Assembly (NCBI RefSeq): GCF_002234675.1
Contig: NC_019872.2
Coordinates: forward strand, 12,273,950 to 12,337,949
Reading direction: 5' to 3'
Origin: Oryzias latipes
Taxonomy: Eukaryota > Chordata > Actinopteri > Beloniformes > Adrianichthyidae
Length of the DNA stretch: 64,000 bases
Positions 60,301-64,000 of this stretch are shown in pieces. Under the pieces are notes generated by a model. The model searched no databases. It saw only the letters and a list, made by a program, of their open reading frames with translations, and was not told the origin of the DNA. The translations under genes were made by a program, and so were the position numbers. Position 1 is the first letter of the stretch, and the number at the start of each line of letters is the position of its first letter.

Positions 60301-61485
60301 CAATACAGTATTCCTTATTTTTTAACTGTTATTCAAACCTTTATTTTGTCAGATATTTTGACATTTTTAGAGAAAAATTTGGATTTACACAAAGGGCCAG
60401 CACGCTTTTAAAGCATGGTATTCTTTAAAGTACCTTACATTTTCTAAAAATGTGCAGTTGAAGAAGCTCATTATAGACTGAGCATTAACCCACATTTTAG
60501 ATGAAACCTCAGTCTTTAGTATTAGTTAATATTATTATTATTTTAATAAATTGTTTTTACATTAAACTAGATGTGGCGGAAACCAACTGAGGTATCCTCT
60601 TTGCATTAATCTCACACATTTTACTCTGACAACTTCATAAAAATGTATTTAAAAGCAATAATTTGAGGAAGACATACATAACAATAATAAAGAATACATT
60701 TTAAACTGCTGTATTTCTGGCAAAGTAAAAAGTCCTTTAGAGACTAGAAATTTAACCTAAACTACATTTTTATTAAATTCATAATTTCAACAAAATCGGT
60801 TTCAACTTCACTTAGTACATTATCACAGCACTTTATGATTTTGTTTAACATTTATCACAACATTTATCACATTTTGATTTAAATTAATTTTAATGAGTAA
60901 CTCTTTCGCACACTAACTACAGATAAAAAAGCAGACTACAGGTTACAATAAAACCAATAAATATTATACGTAAATTATAAAAAATGCTATAACTTTATCA
61001 CATTCGTAGGCATATTAATGAAACTTTGCAAGTGTTTTCTTATTTCCATTTAAAAACCCATTTTTGTTTGTTTGAATTTTTTTTTCAACTGACGACTCAA
61101 AATGAAAAAACTATGACACTTTCATTAAAAAGATTCCCTTTCTAAAGACTAAATAAAAAGGTGACTGTTGCTTTAAAAACAAACTCGTACTGCTATTAGA
61201 ACGGTTCTTAAAAGGGGATTTGCTGAATCAATACAGCATTTTCTCAAAGGAGATTAAGTTCAACGAATCGATTTTTTTAAAAACCAGCCCAACCGAAGGG
61301 TACAAACGCTTGCTTACCAATCAGGGCCAGTGGAGGCAGCTTCCCAGCGTATTTGCCCTTTTCCCCTAATCTCTCCCATTTGTAGTGAATGGGATTGGAG
61401 CCATCGGCAGACTTGCAGCTCATCTTCACCTCACCGCCCTCGAAGAATTTGCCCTCCATCCAGCATCGTGGCTTAGATGGCTTTA
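57378..61485 (-). CDS. clmp: CXADR-like membrane protein (CLMP), 3' four exons
   Basis: CLMP is a single-pass Ig-superfamily adhesion protein of epithelial and smooth-muscle junctions. Minus-strand exons: 61485-61318, 60146-60024, 59132-58991, 57753-57378; every phase fits. The first two encode the C2-type Ig domain: VKPSKPRCWMEG, EVKMSCKSADGSNPIHYKWE (Cys and Trp of the fold), then LTKDNAGIYKCTASNDVGEE (the D-x-G-x-Y-x-C motif). Exon 3 encodes the membrane helix (VVAGAVVGVSFGVLLIILII) and the cytoplasmic KKYEEEETPNEIR. The last exon begins EDAEAPKAKLVKP, continues Ser/Thr-rich and ends AFNTV, a type I PDZ ligand. The signal peptide and V-type Ig exons must lie beyond 64000. The EDAEAPKA block separates CLMP from CXADR. 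Confidence 0.93.
57951..58430. mobile_element. MITE with GTGTATTCAGACTGG ends, copy 2
   Basis: It starts GGTGTATTCAGACTGGACAC and ends TTGTCGGAATACAC, an imperfect inverted pair. The interior shares TCAGTCTGAATGCGC, CTGACCCATCTTTC and GGTTCGCTCTGAG-type text with the copy at 25712-26442. It lies in the last clmp intron. Confidence 0.55.
58437..58932. mobile_element. DNA transposon relic, uninterrupted copy of the 8688-9777 family
   Basis: In reverse orientation it matches the two halves flanking the solo LTR at 8915-9336. The right end reads GCATGTGACTAAGGC, the inverse of CCTTAGTTACATG at the other copy. The 78-codon frame inside is not preserved in the other copy. Confidence 0.55.
59133..60023. 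other. clmp intron
   Basis: AT-rich. Positions 59222-59330 hold an inverse-oriented RTE/L2-like fragment (GGATAGGCTCCAGCTTTCTC, TCCAGCAGGTTTATAAA). I see nothing else. Confidence 0.5.
60147..61317. other. clmp intron, no feature recognised
   Basis: Very AT-rich (long runs such as TTAATATTATTATTATTT). No transposon end or exon was identified. Confidence 0.5.
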
Positions 61486-61931
61486 CTATAAACAGACACA
61501 AACGCAAAGTTATGGTCTGTTTCTGAACCAACTGTTGATGGTTTATACTGACTTTGCCTTTTTAGTATTAGAATTCCTCTGTTCTACCAAAAAAAAAAAA
61601 CTATTTAGTAAATTTGTCATTCCCAGTCCAACAATTTTACATTCTTTGGTTAGTGTAGCATGTTTTTCTAAACCAAAGCAGTTTTTCAATAACCTGGACA
61701 CACAATTAGAAATAAATCCTTGCTAAACAAACAAAAAAACACATGTTAAGTTTTGCAATAAATTCCTAAATTACCCAGCGTTGTGCTTTTATGCACACAT
61801 ATAAAGACACAGACCTTTAACAAGGTAATATTTATACCAACCTTAAAGTTACCACCAATCACACCAGACCCTAAATAAGACAGTGGAAAGGACAACCTGC
61901 TAAATTAGGATCATTGACTGTATATGAGAGC

Positions 61932-62403
61932 TGGGCAATGTCCAAATCCCCTATCTACTCCCTAAATACATGCTAAAAAAACTATATAGTGTGGGACTAT
62001 CTAGTGCCTTGGAATTGAAAAGCAATTCGGACACCATGCTTCCTACTTTTTTTTTTTAAACTGTAAATATGACATCACCAGTTTCACAAAGTAAAAACCT
62101 ATTAAATACGAGCATTTTATAAAGATTATTCATGAATTCACTTTGTTCTGATGATTAAAACTTCGATGGTTTACAAACAAAGTATTTTATTTTTTTCACA
62201 AAAGATCTTCAAACACAATGCATTGTGGTCTATATTCACCAATCTAGTGAGCATCGATGCACACTGGTTTTTTGCAGAGACTTCTCGGACATTTCTATAT
62301 AGGGCCTTTTGGGATTGTAGATTTGTACAGCTCTAAAAAACGACAAACGCACTATTAGGTGCACTATGTAGCGAGTAGTGAGGGAATTTAGGACACAACC
62401 CTG
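61932..62403. mobile_element. MITE with imperfect inverted ends
   Basis: The left end reads GGGCAATGTCCAAATCCCCT; the right end, reversed, reads GGGTTGTGTCCTAAATTCCC. Both continue into CTACTCSCTA-type text (ATCTACTCCCTAAATACA against CACTACTCGCTACATAG). It is non-coding and lies in the clmp intron upstream of the C2 Ig exons. Confidence 0.55.
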
Positions 62404-62479
62404 GACTGAGTGACCCCTCCTCCCTCAGGTTCCAAACAGGAAGTACCTGTTGGTTCCTGGAAGCCAAAATCCCATAGAC

Positions 62480-62740
62480 TTCTATAGAGAAATAAACAGT
62501 CATTACTCAGTTATATTATTTATCAGAATAACCATTCTTGCTCTGATACCTCTTTCTAACATGTCAATCAGATATCTCAATAAAAGTATGTGGTCTCACA
62601 TCAAATGTTCAAAATTCTCTCGAGCCCGCTTTCAAGTGGTAGGGGTGCAAACGTCCAGCAAGCTCACTTCTGATTGGGAGAGCTGTTGCCATAGAAATGT
62701 TGCCTCAGATCAACTCGGACCAATTACCGCTAACTAATGA
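62480..62740 (+). repeat. Dispersed repeat of about 250 bp, copy 3
   Basis: It shares TCAGAATAACCATTCTTGC, CTCAATAAAAGTATGT, GAGCCCGCTTTCAAGTGGTA and TTGCCATAGAAA with about 47150-47460, and matches 16262-16520 in reverse. Confidence 0.75.
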
Positions 62741-63838
62741 TTTCATAAAATTGCGATTGAATTGACTTAATTCCATAGAAACAAAACATCACGCGGTCCA
62801 GTTCTCATGCAGTTCATGTGAAACACAGCTTGATAATGCTGCTACACAACATATTCTTACTTTTGTTCACAAAGGAGCCCTCAAACACATGGAGCTTTTT
62901 TCTTGCTAACGCTAAAGATTTGTTACAGAACTGTATTATTTAGCACCCAGATATTTGTGAAAACCCAACAAATTATGTTGAGTTTTCCCTCAGTGCAGTG
63001 TTTTGTCTTTACTCTGGAGCAGTCCGTGATCAGTCAGTATTCATTTTGTTCAGATGGCAGCTGGAATAATTACTAAAATCACACGTGGTTCATATTCCTC
63101 GGCTTCTTTCGAACAATTTCTTTCCTTCATTATCTCTACTCGCAGCTGTCACTCACAAGAAAAACGGTTTTAAATCAAGTTATTGCAAACCAGCTGACAA
63201 GCTATGGAAATGAGCCAGCCTGAGAGCTGCAAAAGTGAGCCTTTTTAATATGCCGACAAGAGTTACCACTGTTATAATGATCCAAACAGATGTGAGCTGC
63301 CCATAATAAATCATGAATGACAGCTTGATTGTGAATTTAAAAGCAAGGTGAGCAGAGGACGGGCTAAAAGGATCCTGAGGCGGAGACATGAGGTTTAATC
63401 ATCAGTGAAAGCACGTCGTGGGGAGGGAGTTATATGAAGGGCTGACTCCAACCCAAACGCCTTTAATGTATGCGCATAAGAAACCCTCCATTCGAATGTA
63501 AAGAATCAACTGTGGTAAATTACCTTGAATGTGGATTTTATCACCTCATTTTAAACTGAAAAACTGAACCCAACATATGTTTTACACCGAACCTACAAAG
63601 TGCTTATTCAGCATTCAGACTTACATCATTGCCCCACATTCAATGTGTAATAATAGCAACAACATTGTAGCTAACTAGCTGATTTCATGTGTGCAGCATT
63701 ACTGAGTAAAGCTGCTGGACAAAAAAAAAAGAAACCTCATGGCTAATTCTATTTCCTGCTTCAATGACAACAAACTAAATCAATTTTATTGAGATTCACA
63801 AATTCAGCAAACAACTAACAATTACAACATCATCCATC
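62741..63838. other. clmp intron, mostly unique sequence
   Basis: No exon was found. Positions 63110-63420 are less AT-biased, free of repeat signatures and rich in TAAT/ATTA-type words (e.g. CCATAATAAATCATGAATGA); they could be conserved regulatory sequence, but this is a guess from composition. Confidence 0.3.
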
Positions 63839-63839
63839 A

Positions 63840-64000
63840 AAGACCTACTCCAATCACCATTTGATTAATTTTAAAAACATTCCCAGTAATGCCAAACTAA
63901 AAAAACCCTATTGTTTTCGATAGTTTCTAAAGAGCGGCAGGAGTTCATTATTAGCCTCTGAGTTGTGGGTGGTACTGTTGGAGTGGAGTAAGCCCGCCAC
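63840..64000 (-). mobile_element. AAAGACCCACTCC-family MITE, inverse copy running off the window
   Basis: It begins AAAGACCTACTCCAATCACC and continues with AGAGCGGCAGGAGTTCATTA, the inverse of the family 3' end seen at 41160-41180 and 21400-21506. The other terminus is beyond 64000. Confidence 0.7.

Overview
This is a piece of a vertebrate nuclear genome, almost certainly a teleost fish. Genes are split by introns with GT..AG junctions. Spacers are AT-rich and full of small DNA transposons, tRNA-derived SINEs and microsatellites. A very abundant element with ends reading AAAGACCCACTCC makes me suspect a medaka-like (Oryzias) species, but I cannot prove that without a search.

Five protein genes can be rebuilt exon by exon, and every splice phase fits. 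From left to right: (1) slc25a1, the mitochondrial citrate carrier (minus strand, first three coding exons 4284-2715; the rest lies off the left edge). (2) dmpk, myotonic-dystrophy-type protein kinase (minus strand, 14 coding exons 30334-6127, 543 residues), whose first exon sits 14 kb upstream of the kinase exons. (3) an LBH-family transcription cofactor, lbhl-like (plus strand, 4 coding exons 32487-36596, 151 residues), head to head with dmpk. (4) a Dapper family gene, best match dact3 (minus strand, 3 coding exons 48600-41915, 636 residues), ending in the MTTV PDZ ligand. (5) clmp, a CXADR-like cell adhesion protein (minus strand, last four exons 61485-57378; the signal peptide and V-type Ig exons lie off the right edge).

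Most of the remaining DNA is mobile-element debris. The main items are: a 3.6-kb near-palindromic element in dmpk intron 1 with an 8-bp target duplication (17274-20876); a second large inverted repeat (about 50345-53326) with a retrotransposon fragment nested in its spacer; a Tc1-like element inside dact3 intron 2 with a broken transposase; a hAT-type element with a perfect 8-bp duplication (28002-28879); four copies of a piggyBac-type MITE, one of them 17 bp inside a dmpk splice donor; PIF/Harbinger-, Tigger- and other MITE-type elements; a solo LTR nested in a DNA transposon; and two tRNA-derived SINEs.

The genes do not form an operon-like unit. They are separate developmental, signalling and metabolic genes: mitochondrial citrate export, an AGC kinase, a Wnt-linked transcription cofactor, a Dishevelled-binding Wnt modulator and a junctional adhesion protein. 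Three protein-like reading frames that I could not identify (near 30.6-31.1 kb, 44.0-44.3 kb and 53.6-53.95 kb) are reported as open questions.
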